Assembly (NCBI RefSeq): GCF_024642085.1
Contig: NZ_JAHEBV010000014.1
Location: 1 to 64,000 of the forward strand
DNA length: 64,000 nt
Source: Novosphingobium sp.
Lineage (GTDB): Bacteria; Pseudomonadota; Alphaproteobacteria; Sphingomonadales; Sphingomonadaceae
Direction: 5' to 3'
The translations under genes and the position numbers were made by a program. The notes below the pieces were generated by a model, which worked only from the letters and a program-made list of their open reading frames with translations, was not told the DNA's origin and did not search any database. Below are positions 33,495 to 42,736 of this stretch, in pieces. Numbering within the stretch: the stretch's first letter is position 1; every line of letters starts with the position of its first letter.

Positions 33495-36400
33495 CGGGTC
33501 AGCAGGTTTCGAGCCTGACTGGCCAGTTGTGCCAGCATCGCCGGGGCAACTGGCGTAGCGCCCTGTGCCCGCGCCACGACCGAGCGAAACTGGCGAATTG
33601 CCGGAGCCTGCGTTTCAGTCCAGGTTGCTACAGCTTGGGCGGGATCGCGCTTGCGGCCCATCGTGCGTCGGAGAAAATCCAGCCGCATTTGTTGGAAATC
33701 GCGGGCCAGGCCGTTGACCAGCAAGCGCTCCCACGGGTCCGACGGGCTCATCCGCGCGGCAGTCACTTGAGCCCAGTCCAGGCCAAGGTCGGCACCAAGC
33801 CTGGTAAAGGCCTGAGTGATTGCGCGGGCCGGCACTCCGCAATCCCGGGCCAGCAGCGCCAAGCCGATGGTGCCGTCCAGATCGAACAGTTTGGCAACCA
33901 TCGCTGCTACTCGTTCGGGTGCTCCAGCTGCGGCCAGATCGGCGCGCATCCGGACCGAATGGCTTTTTGCCTCGCTCGCCAACAGCGCTTCGCTGTCGTG
34001 GGTCAGTGCCTTCACGCCAGCGGCAAAGTCGTTGATCAATTTCGATGGCAGGGTCGATCCGCCGCCCGCGCGCAACATGTCGGCCATGTGGTCGGTCGTT
34101 GCGGCGGCAGCGCGGTCGAACAGCAGGATGCGCGCTGCCTCGGGCATCGGTGTCGTTTCGATCGCTTGCCAAACGGCGCTCAGGCCGAACAACTGTTCCA
34201 CGGCGACAAAGGCGGACGTGACCTGCGCCAGCGTGGCCCCTTCCTCGTCGACCAGTTCGAAGGGATGAATCAGGCCCAGCCGATTGACGAGCCGGTTCGA
34301 CAGGCGGGTCGCGATGATTTCGCGGCGCAGGCGGTGGTGCAGGATGTCGCGTTTAAACTTGGCCTGCATCGGCACCGGGAACTTGGCGATCACCTCGTCA
34401 CCCAAGCCGGGATCGTCGACCACCGTTGAATGCTCAAGCGCGTCCTGCAGCGCCAGCTTGGCGCTGGAGAGCAGCACCGCCAGTTCAGGCCGGGTCAGAC
34501 CTTGTCCATCCATGGCACGGCGCAGCAGCACGTCGCTGGGTCCCAGGCCTTCGGTCTTGCGGTCAAGCTGACCGGCTGCTTCCAGTGCTTCGACCAGCCG
34601 CAAGTGCGAGCCCATCGCCGCCGCACCGCCGGCCTGAGCGATCGACAGGGCCAGCGCCTGAAGCCGGTTGTCCTCAAGCACGATTGCGGCAACCTCGTCG
34701 GTCATCGCCTCGAGCAGGCGGACGCGGGCCGGTTCGCTTAGCCGTCCTGCACGCTTGGCGCTGGCTAGCGCGATCTTGATGTTGACTTCGTTGTCGCTGC
34801 AATCGACCCCGGCCGAATTGTCGATGAAATCGGTGTTGATGCGCCCGCCGCTGAGAGCGAAGGCAATGCGACCAGCCTGGGTTGTTCCCAGATTGGCGCC
34901 TTCGCCGATCACGCGTACACGCAGTTCTTCGCCATCGATCCGCAGCGCGTCGTTGGCCGGATCACCAACCTGGGCGTTGTTTTCAGCCGCGGCCTTCACA
35001 TAGGTGCCGATCCCGCCGAACCACAGCAAATCGACCTGCGCCTTGAGTATGGCGGTGATGAGCCCGTCAGGATCGATGCTCGGCTGGTCGAGGCCCAACA
35101 TGGTCTGAACCTGGGGCGACAGCGGAATGTCCTTGAGCGTGCGTGCAAAGACACCTCCACCCTTGCTGATCAGCCTGGCGTTGTAGTCTTCCCAGCTGGA
35201 ACGCGGCAGGGCGAACATCCGCGCGCGCTCCTTCCAGCTCTTGGCTGGATCGGGATCGGGGTCGAGGAAGATATGGCGATGGTCGAATGCCGCAACCAGC
35301 CTGATCGATTTCGACAGTAGCATGCCGTTGCCGAACACGTCGCCCGACATATCGCCGCAGCCTGCAACGCGCACCGGATCGGACTGCACGTCGATGCCCA
35401 TTTCCAGGAAGTGCCGCTGAACCGACAGCCACGCACCTTTGGCAGTGATGCCCATCGCTTTGTGGTCGTAACCCTTGGAGCCGCCGCTTGCAAAGGCGTC
35501 ATCCAGCCAGAAGTCACGTTCCTCTGCCAGCGCGTTGGCTGTGTCTGAATAGGTTGCAGTGCCCTTGTCGGCGGCGACCACGAAATAGGGATCTTCGCCG
35601 TCGCGTATAACCACGGCGTTTGGGTGAACAACATTGGCCCCGACGATGTTGTCGGTAATTGACAGCAGCGTGCGGATGAAGACCTTGTAGCTCTCCTTGC
35701 CCTCAATCAGCCAACCATCGCGGTCTTGACGGGGATCGGGCAGCTGTTTGGGATAGAACCCGCCTTTGGCCCCGGTCGGCACGATCACGGCGTTCTTCAC
35801 CCGCTGTGCCTTCATCAGGCCCAACACTTCGGTGCGGAAATCGTCGCGCCGGTCTGACCAACGCAGCCCACCGCGCGCCACCGGTCCGGCCCGCAGGTGG
35901 ACCCCTTCGACCCGGCGCGAATAGACGAAGATTTCACGCCACGGCAGCGGCTTGGGCAGACCTGGGACCAGCGCAGAATCAAGCTTGAAGGCCAGCGCCT
36001 CGGCCGCGGCGGGGGCGAAGGCGTTAGTCCGCAGCATCGCTTCGACCAGCGCGCGGAACTGCCGCAGCAAACGGTCGTCGTTGATTGCCGAAACCTGCGA
36101 AAGGCCGTCACGGATGATGGTCTGGGCGTGGGCCTCGCCCTTGGCCCGGTCGCCGCGAAAAGCAGGGTCGTGACGGGCTACAAACAGTTCGACCAGTCCG
36201 CGGGTAACCACCGGCGCGCGCTGCAGGGCATCGACCGCAGTCGCGATCGAGAAGTTGTTCCCCGCCTGACGCAGGTAGCGGTACCACGCGCGCAGCCAGT
36301 TTGCTTCGTGCGCGTGGAGCAAGACGGATGTGATCAGGCGGTTGAACGGATCGTCCTCGGCCGCGCCGTTGAGCACATCGGACACGGCCGCCTCAATCGC

Positions 36401-38164
36401 GTCAGACCGTTTGAGCAACTGTGCGGCCTCAAGCCCGGCTGGCAGGCCCAGCAGGAAATCGTGGATCGTTCCCAGGCGTCCATCGTCAAGATCGGTTGGC
36501 ACATCTTCAATCACGCGGAATCCGAAGTTCTCCAGCGCTGGAACCACGTCAGACAGGGCGAGGGAGCCGTGCCTCTGGTAGAGCTTGAGCCGGGCCATGC
36601 CGGGCCCGTCTTCGGCCATCATGTGCAGGCGTGTGGCACGGCGCGGGCCGGGCTCGCCATCCGCGGCCACGCGGCGCAGACGGGCAATATCCAGAGCGGC
36701 TTCGGCAGCGCCGTATTCGCTGCGATAGGCCAGCGGGAACGCCTCGGCGTGGCGCATGGCAATGGCGGCAGCCCGGCTTGGTTCCTCGCTAGCGGCAATT
36801 TCGCTTTCGACCGCTTCGGTCCAGCCGCGCAGCATGGCCTGCAGTTCGGCGTCGAGCGCTTCTTCATCCGGAATGTTTGCCACTTCGGGCAAGTCGAGGA
36901 CCGAGCGAAGCAGCGCCAGATTGCCCTCGATCTCGGTGCTCCAGTCCAGAACAGGAGCGTCACATGCCTCGACCAGGCGCTGCTGTATGCGCAGGCGCGT
37001 CGCCGTGGACATTGCATCGCGCGGCAGCCAGACAAAGGTAAACAGATGGCGTTTGAGCGGTGCCGGAACGAGCGCAAGCTTTGGGCGAGGCCGATCGGTC
37101 AGGCTCATCGCGGCAGCCGCGACGCGCTCGACATCGGCATCGGTGAAGCTGATCAGCAGGTCGTGGGGCAGGCGGGTCAGGGCATGGACAAGCGCCTTGT
37201 CGGCGTGGCCATGTTCCCGGAAACCGAGCCGCTTGGCCAGGCCTGACAGCTGGGCACGCAGGCGCGGCACGTCACCGGGCGCAGCGGCCAGCGCTGCGCT
37301 GGTCCAGATCCCGGCATGGACTGACAATGCGGCAACCTTGCCGCCTTCGATCACCGGCAGGATGAACAGGTCGAGTGGCACACGGCGGTGGACCGTGCTG
37401 ATCAGGTTGGACTTGATGATCAGTGGCTGGCGCGCACCTTTCTTCGCTTTGTCAAACCAGGCAAAGGCACGGTCAAAGGACACGTCGCGCAGCAAGACCC
37501 TGGCACTTTTACGGCAAATGCCCAAGGCGCCAGTCTGGTTACCTTCGCGGCGGCGGGTGACATGGCCCAGCTGGGTCAGCATGCCATCCTTGAACCAGCG
37601 CAGCAGAGCGGCGCCTTCTGCATCGACGCAGCGATCGGCATCGGCGGCCATCGCGGCCTGCAGGCGCGGCCAGTCATGCACTGCGGCCCGGACATCGGCT
37701 AGGGTTGCAGCCAGGCCCTGCTCCAGCTTGCGGCGCTGGCGTGCGTCGCCGCGCTGCACTTCCATGTAGACCATCGATTCGGCCTGGCCCTGATCCGCTG
37801 CAATAGCGGTCAGCTTGCCCGCAGCATTGCGGCTGGCCAACACGATCGGGTGAAGCAGCCGATCAATCGCCAATCCCTCAGCAGCGATTGTCGCAGCGAT
37901 GGAATCCACCAGGAACGGCATGTCATCGTTGATAACCGCGATCCGCATGAAGCGTTCGCTGGCGCTGCCCGACACAGTTTCCAGAGTGATCGTCGGCTCT
38001 TTTCCGTTGCGCACAGCAGCAGCAGCAAGCATGAAATCAACCGCGCGGGCCAGGTCGTCCTTGGCAAACGGCGCGTCGCCGGGCAGCATGGCCGATGTGA
38101 GGCGCGAGGCCATCGCCTGATCCAGGCTGGCTTTCGTGCCGCTGCGTGCGGTCTTCGCTGTCAT
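33491..38164 (-). CDS. NAD-specific glutamate dehydrogenase, large (1557-residue) class
   Basis: Very large NAD-dependent glutamate dehydrogenase (Bac_GDH, about 180 kDa class), which deaminates glutamate to 2-oxoglutarate for catabolism, as with GdhZ of Caulobacter. The N-terminal third contains ACT-like regulatory segments ([31 protein letters not shown]). The catalytic centre has [67 protein letters not shown] and [19 protein letters not shown] follow in the NAD domain. GAGGAG lies 8 nt before ATG 38164. Full length, no frameshift seen. Such enzymes are often allosterically tuned; here no regulator gene is adjacent. Confidence 0.95.
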   Translation of the reverse strand: MTAKTARSGTKASLDQAMASRLTSAMLPGDAPFAKDDLARAVDFMLAAAAVRNGKEPTITLETVSGSASERFMRIAVINDDMPFLVDSIAATIAAEGLAIDRLLHPIVLASRNAAGKLTAIAADQGQAESMVYMEVQRGDARQRRKLEQGLAATLADVRAAVHDWPRLQAAMAADADRCVDAEGAALLRWFKDGMLTQLGHVTRRREGNQTGALGICRKSARVLLRDVSFDRAFAWFDKAKKGARQPLIIKSNLISTVHRRVPLDLFILPVIEGGKVAALSVHAGIWTSAALAAAPGDVPRLRAQLSGLAKRLGFREHGHADKALVHALTRLPHDLLISFTDADVERVAAAAMSLTDRPRPKLALVPAPLKRHLFTFVWLPRDAMSTATRLRIQQRLVEACDAPVLDWSTEIEGNLALLRSVLDLPEVANIPDEEALDAELQAMLRGWTEAVESEIAASEEPSRAAAIAMRHAEAFPLAYRSEYGAAEAALDIARLRRVAADGEPGPRRATRLHMMAEDGPGMARLKLYQRHGSLALSDVVPALENFGFRVIEDVPTDLDDGRLGTIHDFLLGLPAGLEAAQLLKRSDAIEAAVSDVLNGAAEDDPFNRLITSVLLHAHEANWLRAWYRYLRQAGNNFSIATAVDALQRAPVVTRGLVELFVARHDPAFRGDRAKGEAHAQTIIRDGLSQVSAINDDRLLRQFRALVEAMLRTNAFAPAAAEALAFKLDSALVPGLPKPLPWREIFVYSRRVEGVHLRAGPVARGGLRWSDRRDDFRTEVLGLMKAQRVKNAVIVPTGAKGGFYPKQLPDPRQDRDGWLIEGKESYKVFIRTLLSITDNIVGANVVHPNAVVIRDGEDPYFVVAADKGTATYSDTANALAEERDFWLDDAFASGGSKGYDHKAMGITAKGAWLSVQRHFLEMGIDVQSDPVRVAGCGDMSGDVFGNGMLLSKSIRLVAAFDHRHIFLDPDPDPAKSWKERARMFALPRSSWEDYNARLISKGGGVFARTLKDIPLSPQVQTMLGLDQPSIDPDGLITAILKAQVDLLWFGGIGTYVKAAAENNAQVGDPANDALRIDGEELRVRVIGEGANLGTTQAGRIAFALSGGRINTDFIDNSAGVDCSDNEVNIKIALASAKRAGRLSEPARVRLLEAMTDEVAAIVLEDNRLQALALSIAQAGGAAAMGSHLRLVEALEAAGQLDRKTEGLGPSDVLLRRAMDGQGLTRPELAVLLSSAKLALQDALEHSTVVDDPGLGDEVIAKFPVPMQAKFKRDILHHRLRREIIATRLSNRLVNRLGLIHPFELVDEEGATLAQVTSAFVAVEQLFGLSAVWQAIETTPMPEAARILLFDRAAAATTDHMADMLRAGGGSTLPSKLINDFAAGVKALTHDSEALLASEAKSHSVRMRADLAAAGAPERVAAMVAKLFDLDGTIGLALLARDCGVPARAITQAFTRLGADLGLDWAQVTAARMSPSDPWERLLVNGLARDFQQMRLDFLRRTMGRKRDPAQAVATWTETQAPAIRQFRSVVARAQGATPVAPAMLAQLASQARNLLTR

Positions 38165-38214
38165 CCTATGCGCTCCTCAGGCAGCCGGGGCCACCGCATC
38201 CTGCTTGTTAGATT

Positions 38215-38235
38215 ATTGCTGTCTGGTGCAGCAAT
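38215..38235. other. Inverted repeat upstream of NAD-GDH
   Basis: ATTGCTG (38215-38221), TCTGGTG loop and CAGCAAT (38229-38235) form a perfect 7-bp inverted repeat in the 131-bp gap between the luciferase-like gene end and the GDH start. It could be the terminator of the upstream operon or a GDH operator; TTTT follows on the plus side only. Confidence 0.4.
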
Positions 38236-38295
38236 TTTGCGCACTGTAAAAGCAAGCGGATGCGACTGCAAGGCGTTTGCCCGCGCATCAAGCGG

Positions 38296-39276
38296 CTATG
38301 CCAGCGCCTTCATGGTCAGTTCGAGCGAGCGCTGGCGGGCTGCGGGATCGAACGTTGATCCCGATACGATGATCTCGTCAGCGCGGGTCCGATCGGCGAT
38401 CCGCGCAATGGCATCGGCGACAGTCGCCGCCGATCCGATCGCGCTGACCTGTCGCATATGCTCAAGCATGGCGAGCGCGGTGGGCGGCAAAGTCTGGCGA
38501 TAGCCGGGTACCGGCGGCTTGAGCTTGCCGGGATTGCCGCTGCGTAATCCCACAAAGCTCTGGTCCATCGAGGTACAAAGCAACGCGGCTTCCTCGTCGC
38601 TGTCGGCGGCGATCACGTTCATCGCGACCATGGCATGCGGCTTGTCCAGCGCGGGAGAGGGGCGGAACGTGCGGCGGTAAACTTCCAGCGCCTGGTCAAG
38701 CAGATCGGGCGCAAAGTGCGATGCAAAGGCATAAGGCAAGCCCAGCGCAGCAGATAGCTGCGCACCAAACAGGCTGGAGCCAAGCAGCCACATCTCCACC
38801 TTTGCGCCGTAACCTGGCGTTGCGCGCAGGCCCATGTCGGGCTCGCCGGTCAGCAACGCGCGCAGCTCGACCACGTCCTGCGGGAAAAGCTCGGACACCC
38901 GCGCCAGATCGCGGCGCAGCGCCTGGGCAATCCGCATGTCGGCACCGGGCGCACGGCCCAGCCCCAGGTCGATCCGGCCGGGAAACAGCGCATCCAGCGT
39001 GCCGAATTGTTCAGCAATTACGAACGGATTGTGGTTGGGAAGCATGATCCCGCCAGACCCGATCCGGATCGTCGACGTGGCGTTGCCGATATGCGCCAGC
39101 ACCACCGAAGTTGCGCCGCCGGCAATTCCTTCCATGGCATGGTGCTCGGCCACCCAGAATCGCTTGTAGCCAGCCTTCTCGGCGCATTGCGCCAATCGTG
39201 CCGCGTCAGCGAGCGCCTCGGCCGGGCCAAAGCCTTCGCGCACGGGAACAAGATCAAGGACGGAAAGCGGGATCAC
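38296..39276 (-). CDS. Luciferase-like (LLM class) flavin-dependent oxidoreductase
   Basis: 326-residue TIM-barrel flavoprotein of the bacterial luciferase superfamily. It has SVLDLVPVREGFGPAEALADAARLAQCAEKAGYKRFWVAEHHAMEG at the N-terminus and RIGSGGIMLPNHNPFVIAEQFGTLDALFPGRIDLGLGRAPG in the middle, as in the YhbW/MsnO8-type monooxygenase group. The C-terminus has AIGSAATVADAIARIADRTRADEIIVSG. The physiological substrate of this group is mostly unknown. It overlaps by ATGA with the TPR-like gene before it, and an alpha/beta hydrolase precedes that, so three genes form an operon. GDH follows 131 bp downstream. Confidence 0.9.
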   Translation of the reverse strand: MIPLSVLDLVPVREGFGPAEALADAARLAQCAEKAGYKRFWVAEHHAMEGIAGGATSVVLAHIGNATSTIRIGSGGIMLPNHNPFVIAEQFGTLDALFPGRIDLGLGRAPGADMRIAQALRRDLARVSELFPQDVVELRALLTGEPDMGLRATPGYGAKVEMWLLGSSLFGAQLSAALGLPYAFASHFAPDLLDQALEVYRRTFRPSPALDKPHAMVAMNVIAADSDEEAALLCTSMDQSFVGLRSGNPGKLKPPVPGYRQTLPPTALAMLEHMRQVSAIGSAATVADAIARIADRTRADEIIVSGSTFDPAARQRSLELTMKALA

Positions 39277-40124
39277 CGGGTTGATGGTGACGTGTCGGGG
39301 CCCAACTGGTCAAGGTATTGCTTCGCGATTCGCGCCTGATCGCTGCCGGGCGCAGCAGCTATTACCGACTGCCAACTGCGCCGTGCCGCCTCGTCCCGTA
39401 AGCCCAGCACCGCAATAACCCCGGCTTCCAGCCCCACGTCCGGATCGAGCGGGGCAAGCACCGCAGCCCTTTCGATCAGCCCTTGCGCTTCACCCAGCTT
39501 GCCTTGGCGGCGCAGCAGTGTGGCGGACAGCAGCCAGCCGGTAGCGTTTGACGGCGCATTGGTGCGCGCCTCGGCCAGCGCGGCAGAAGCGTCGCTATCC
39601 CGCTTCAGGGCAACCAGCGCGCGGGCGCGGTCGATAGCCACTTCGCCTGCCAGCCTGGCGTCGGCGGCTGCCAGCGCCTCGGCGTGGGCGGTGTCGAGCA
39701 GTGTCAGCGCGCGGTCCGCGTTCCCAGCCGCCAACGCTGCATTGGCGGCCATTGCGCCAAGCCGGGCGCGGTCGGCCTGATCGGTGACCGAAGTATCCGC
39801 GCGCGCTTCCAGAAAAGCGGCTTCGGCGGGCAACCATGATTGCTGCGCGCTAAGCGCCAGGCCCAGGCAGTGCCCGGCCGGGACGCGCGCCGAACCCTTT
39901 GTCCCGGCGCGCCAGCCAGTGGCAATCGTAACGGCGGCGGCCGGATCGGACTGCGCCAGGTCCAGGCACTCGCCCAGCCGCTTTGCCACCGGACTGGGCG
40001 GCGTAATGGCAGGCGCGCTGACCACGGTCTTGCGCTTGGGCATGTCCAGGGGGGCCTGGATCTGGGTGCCAGTCGGACCAACCTGGGCCAACAGGGGAAG
40101 CAGCACGGCAAAGGGCAAAGGCAT
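39273..40124 (-). CDS. Exported tetratricopeptide-like protein
   Basis: 283-residue, alanine-rich helical protein. The N-terminus MPLPFAVLLPLLAQVG is a likely signal peptide or anchor, followed by a Pro-rich linker (TPPSPVAKRLGE). TPR-like helix pairs then run through the rest (ALSAQQSWLPAEAAFLEARADT, LAAGNADRALTLLDTAHAEALAAAD, LLRRQGKLGEAQGLIERAAVLAPLDPDVGLEAGVIAVLG). TPR repeats mediate protein contacts. The ATG at 40124 follows CGGA at 8 nt and starts 16 bp after the alpha/beta hydrolase stop; longer forms would overlap that gene. It ends in an ATGA overlap with the luciferase-like gene. Its partner is unknown. Confidence 0.75.
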   Translation of the reverse strand: MPLPFAVLLPLLAQVGPTGTQIQAPLDMPKRKTVVSAPAITPPSPVAKRLGECLDLAQSDPAAAVTIATGWRAGTKGSARVPAGHCLGLALSAQQSWLPAEAAFLEARADTSVTDQADRARLGAMAANAALAAGNADRALTLLDTAHAEALAAADARLAGEVAIDRARALVALKRDSDASAALAEARTNAPSNATGWLLSATLLRRQGKLGEAQGLIERAAVLAPLDPDVGLEAGVIAVLGLRDEAARRSWQSVIAAAPGSDQARIAKQYLDQLGPDTSPSTR

Positions 40125-40140
40125 CGATGAGTTCCGGTAT

Positions 40141-40872
40141 TCAGGCCAGTACGGCCAAGGTGCGCAGCAGCAGCGCAATATCCGCATCGCGCGACAGGCG
40201 GTGATCGCCGTCCTTGATCAGCGTCACCTGCACATCGGCTGAACACACTGCCTTGGCGAGACGAAGCGACACTTCCCATGGCACATCGGCATCGTTCTGG
40301 CCGTGGAGCAGGCGAACGGGGCAATCAATCGGGATTTGCTTGTCCAACAGCCGCTGCGCCTGTCCGTCGGCCCAGAACCGGGGATGGGTTGGCGTCGGCT
40401 TCGGGCCGTAAGGGTTGTCTTCATAAACCGTGCGCCCGGCGGCCAATTCGGTTTTCTGATCGGCTGTTGTGCCCCAATCAGTAAAATCAGGTGCAGCAGC
40501 GATCCCCACCATGCCTGCCAGCCGCTGACCCAAAGCCATCCCGGCCAGCAGCATCAGCCATCCGCCCATCGAACTGCCGATCAGTACCACCTGCCCTGGA
40601 CAGGTTGCTTCGATCAGCGCCAGCACCTCGTCCCGCCAGCGGCTCAGCGTGCCGTCACCAAACAGTCCGTCACTTTGCCCGCAGCCCGAATAATCCAGCA
40701 GCAGACAGGCCCGGCCCTGCGCCTCTGCCCAGTCGAACACTGCGACTGCTTTGCTGCCAGTCATGTCCGACATGTAGCCGGGCAAGAACACGATTGTCGG
40801 CCCGGCGCCATTTACATGACGATAAGCGATGCGGCGGCCATCGGGCAGCACGTGTTGCATCACACCTTCCAT
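40141..40872 (-). CDS. Alpha/beta hydrolase (ABHD10/thioesterase-like)
   Basis: 243-residue soluble serine hydrolase. The oxyanion and nucleophile regions read VFLPGYMSDMTGSKAVAVFDWAEAQG, LLLDYSGCGQSDG and LIGSSMGGWLMLLAGMA (nucleophile Ser in GSSMG). The acid lies in CPVRLLHGQNDADVPWEVS and the His in LIKDGDHRLSR. The LPGY/DYSGCGQS pattern resembles mitochondrial ABHD10-type acyl-thioesterases. The ATG at 40872 is preceded by GAGAGAG at 8 nt. It heads the operon with the TPR-like and luciferase-like genes. The substrate class, acyl ester or thioester, is only a family-level guess. Confidence 0.88.
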   Translation of the reverse strand: MEGVMQHVLPDGRRIAYRHVNGAGPTIVFLPGYMSDMTGSKAVAVFDWAEAQGRACLLLDYSGCGQSDGLFGDGTLSRWRDEVLALIEATCPGQVVLIGSSMGGWLMLLAGMALGQRLAGMVGIAAAPDFTDWGTTADQKTELAAGRTVYEDNPYGPKPTPTHPRFWADGQAQRLLDKQIPIDCPVRLLHGQNDADVPWEVSLRLAKAVCSADVQVTLIKDGDHRLSRDADIALLLRTLAVLA

Positions 40873-41029
40873 GGCAAAAACTCTCTCACTCGAAGTTGAC
40901 AAAGATCACGGCGTTCCGGAAAATCAAGAATGGCGACAATCCTTGCGCGATGGGTCAAGTGTGGCAGCAGTCAAGGCTGTAGGAAATGGCCTGGAATGCT
41001 TTGACCGCGCGCGGGCGGTGATGCAACCT

Positions 41030-41947
41030 TCAGCGCAGGAAGTCATCCAGCGCTGCGGCGAAAGCTGCTGGCTGATCGAGCATTACGAAGTGACCGGCGC
41101 CCCGCACCTCGACCGCCTTGAAACTGCGCGCCCCGCGAAACTGCGCGGCATAGAACGCGGCGGTCTGGTCTGCGGTCAAGCGGCCCTCAGTCCAGGGGTA
41201 GACCAGCGTAATTGGCGCGGTGATGCGCGGCAGTTCGGCGCGCAGGTCGGTGATCATGTCTTCATACAGCGCGCGCGAAACAACCCTTGCGTCGGCCTTG
41301 GCCGCCCAGGTGCGGACCAGCGCAGCTGCCTCTGGCGTTTGAGTGAGGCCCGCTGTCTGACGTTCGATTATGGCGGGATCAGCTGGCTTGCCGTACGTCG
41401 CCGCCACCGCGTTACGCATTGCCTGTGCGGTGGGTTCAACCCCGGCGACACTGGCTTCCCGTCCCGGCGGCGTGGCCAGTACACCGAAGAACGGCAGCGC
41501 ATCGACAATCATCAATCGTCCGGCATCTTCGGGATGATCGCGGCCCAGCATCATGGCGGTCAGTCCGCCCAACGAATGGCCCACCACGGCAGCGCCGCTC
41601 AATCGGTCATGCCGGATCAGCGCGTGAAGGTCTGCGACGATCCCGGCCAGTACCGGCGTATCCAGATTGCCACCCGGCCCATCGCCGCCAAATCCATTGA
41701 CCTGGATAAGGTAGACCCGGTGATCCTTCGCCAGCTTTGCCGCTACGCCGTCCCACACCGCGCGCGGGGTTGCCAGACCGGGGATCAGGATGACCGGCGA
41801 TCCGGCGTCACCCCGGCGTACAACCGAAATGTGGCTAAGGCGCTGCGCGGCCTGTTCAAGGGGAATAGCGCGAGCATGGGACGGGGCGGCGGGGATCAGC
41901 AGGGCGAGCGAAAGGGTGGCCGCACAGGCGGCGACAAGATGCTTCAT
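41030..41947 (-). CDS. Exported alpha/beta hydrolase
   Basis: 305-residue serine hydrolase with signal peptide MKHLVAACAATLSLALLIPAAPSHA (about residues 1-25). The catalytic motif is VVGHSLGGLTAMMLG (GHSLG), the acid region TLVYPWTEGRLTADQ and the catalytic His GAGHFVMLDQPAAF. The oxyanion segment is VILIPGLATPRAVWDGVAAKLAKDHRVYLIQVNGFGGD. It is 24 bp after the XRE regulator gene, so the membrane protein, regulator and this hydrolase probably form one operon. The substrate is unknown; an ester or lipid in the periplasm is the usual case for such proteins. Confidence 0.87.
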   Translation of the reverse strand: MKHLVAACAATLSLALLIPAAPSHARAIPLEQAAQRLSHISVVRRGDAGSPVILIPGLATPRAVWDGVAAKLAKDHRVYLIQVNGFGGDGPGGNLDTPVLAGIVADLHALIRHDRLSGAAVVGHSLGGLTAMMLGRDHPEDAGRLMIVDALPFFGVLATPPGREASVAGVEPTAQAMRNAVAATYGKPADPAIIERQTAGLTQTPEAAALVRTWAAKADARVVSRALYEDMITDLRAELPRITAPITLVYPWTEGRLTADQTAAFYAAQFRGARSFKAVEVRGAGHFVMLDQPAAFAAALDDFLR

Positions 41948-41971
41948 GGCTTGGTCCTTAGGTTGACGCGA

Positions 41972-42163
41972 TCAGTCGCGCTGGAAAATGTCTTCGATCG
42001 GCAAGGCAAACAGGTCGGCGATGCGGAACGCCAGGGGAAGCGATGGATCGTACTTGCCGGTCTCGATCGCGTTGACGCTCTGGCGTGACACGTCGAGCCG
42101 GTCGGCCAGGTCCTGCTGGCTCCAGTTGCGCTCGGCGCGCAAAACCTTGAGCCGGTTTCTCAT
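41972..42163 (-). CDS. Small XRE-family helix-turn-helix regulator
   Basis: 63-residue DNA-binding protein, almost entirely one HTH_3 domain: RNRLKVLRAERNWSQQDLADRLDVSRQSVNAIETGKYDPSLPLAFRIADLFALPIEDIFQ. The ATG at 42163 overlaps the stop of the preceding membrane protein gene (ATGA, 42160-42163), so the pair is translationally coupled; a longer frame lies wholly inside that gene. Such small XRE proteins (YozG/YgzD type) often pair with a membrane protein and regulate their own operon. The promoter region 42593-42677 carries repeated TTGTCA elements that are good operator candidates. Confidence 0.92.
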   Translation of the reverse strand: MRNRLKVLRAERNWSQQDLADRLDVSRQSVNAIETGKYDPSLPLAFRIADLFALPIEDIFQRD

Positions 42164-42582
42164 GCGCAGCCGCCGGCGGTTCCCAGTGTCAGGCGATTGT
42201 AAAGAGCGCCCACTCCAAGCCCGGCGAACCAGAAGAAGGCAGCACCGAACCCGCCGTTGCCCGACGCGACCAGGTCGAAGTTCTGCAGCCATTCCCAGAT
42301 GGTCATCACCGTCAGGCAGAACCCGGTGGCAACCAGGCATTGGCGGACGTGAAGAAGGCGCACAAACTCGTCCGTTTCCTCGACGATCAGGCGCATTACA
42401 GCCCAGAACACGCCGATGATCGGCAGCGCGGGCAAGAGGGCAAGGATGTAGGCGATCGGGCCATGGGCCATCCCGTGGTCGAAAATCGTCCTGGCAAAAA
42501 ACAGCAGGCCGACATAGGCCGTCATCAGCACGGCAAGGCGCAAGGTATAGCGGCGGGCGGCGGGAGACATCTTGCGGGACAT
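42160..42582 (-). CDS. Four-helix membrane protein coupled to XRE regulator
   Basis: 140-residue protein with four hydrophobic helices (LRLAVLMTAYVGLLFFARTIF, AYILALLPALPIIGVFWAVMRLI, LVATGFCLTVMTIWEWLQNF, AAFFWFAGLGVGALYNRL). A loop, EETDEFVRLLHVRQCL, is often seen in the partners of small XRE regulators. AAAGGAG lies 6 nt before the ATG and overlaps a TTGTC inverted repeat, so repressor binding there could also block transcription start. The gene is coupled by ATGA to the HTH gene. No enzymatic motif is visible; a sensing or membrane role is a guess from context. Confidence 0.85.
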   Translation of the reverse strand: MSRKMSPAARRYTLRLAVLMTAYVGLLFFARTIFDHGMAHGPIAYILALLPALPIIGVFWAVMRLIVEETDEFVRLLHVRQCLVATGFCLTVMTIWEWLQNFDLVASGNGGFGAAFFWFAGLGVGALYNRLTLGTAGGCA

Positions 42583-42592
42583 GGAAAGCTCC

Positions 42593-42677
42593 TTTGTCTG
42601 AATGACAAGGGTGCTTTACACATGGGCGACTATTTTGTCAAGCACGGTTGACATAAAGACATGCGACTTTGTCAAAG
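42593..42677 (-). promoter_or_regulatory. Cluster of TTGTCA inverted repeats (candidate XRE operators)
   Basis: TTGTC-N5-GACAA (42594-42608), TGTCAA-N6-TTGACA (42636-42653) and TTTGTCAAAG (42668-42677) lie within 85 bp upstream of the membrane protein/XRE operon. A shared TTGTCA half-site recurs on both strands. The first overlaps the ribosome site. Autoregulation by the XRE protein is inferred. Confidence 0.55.
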
Positions 42678-42736
42678 ATCGCCATTGCAGTGTCATACAG
42701 GGGCGCTAGGCTCGCCGCCTTTCCTAGGAGATTTCA

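Noticed and set aside
35897..37246. 449-residue plus-strand frame inside NAD-GDH
   Set aside because: NAD-GDH is continuous and full length on the minus strand; the antisense frame shows no domain.
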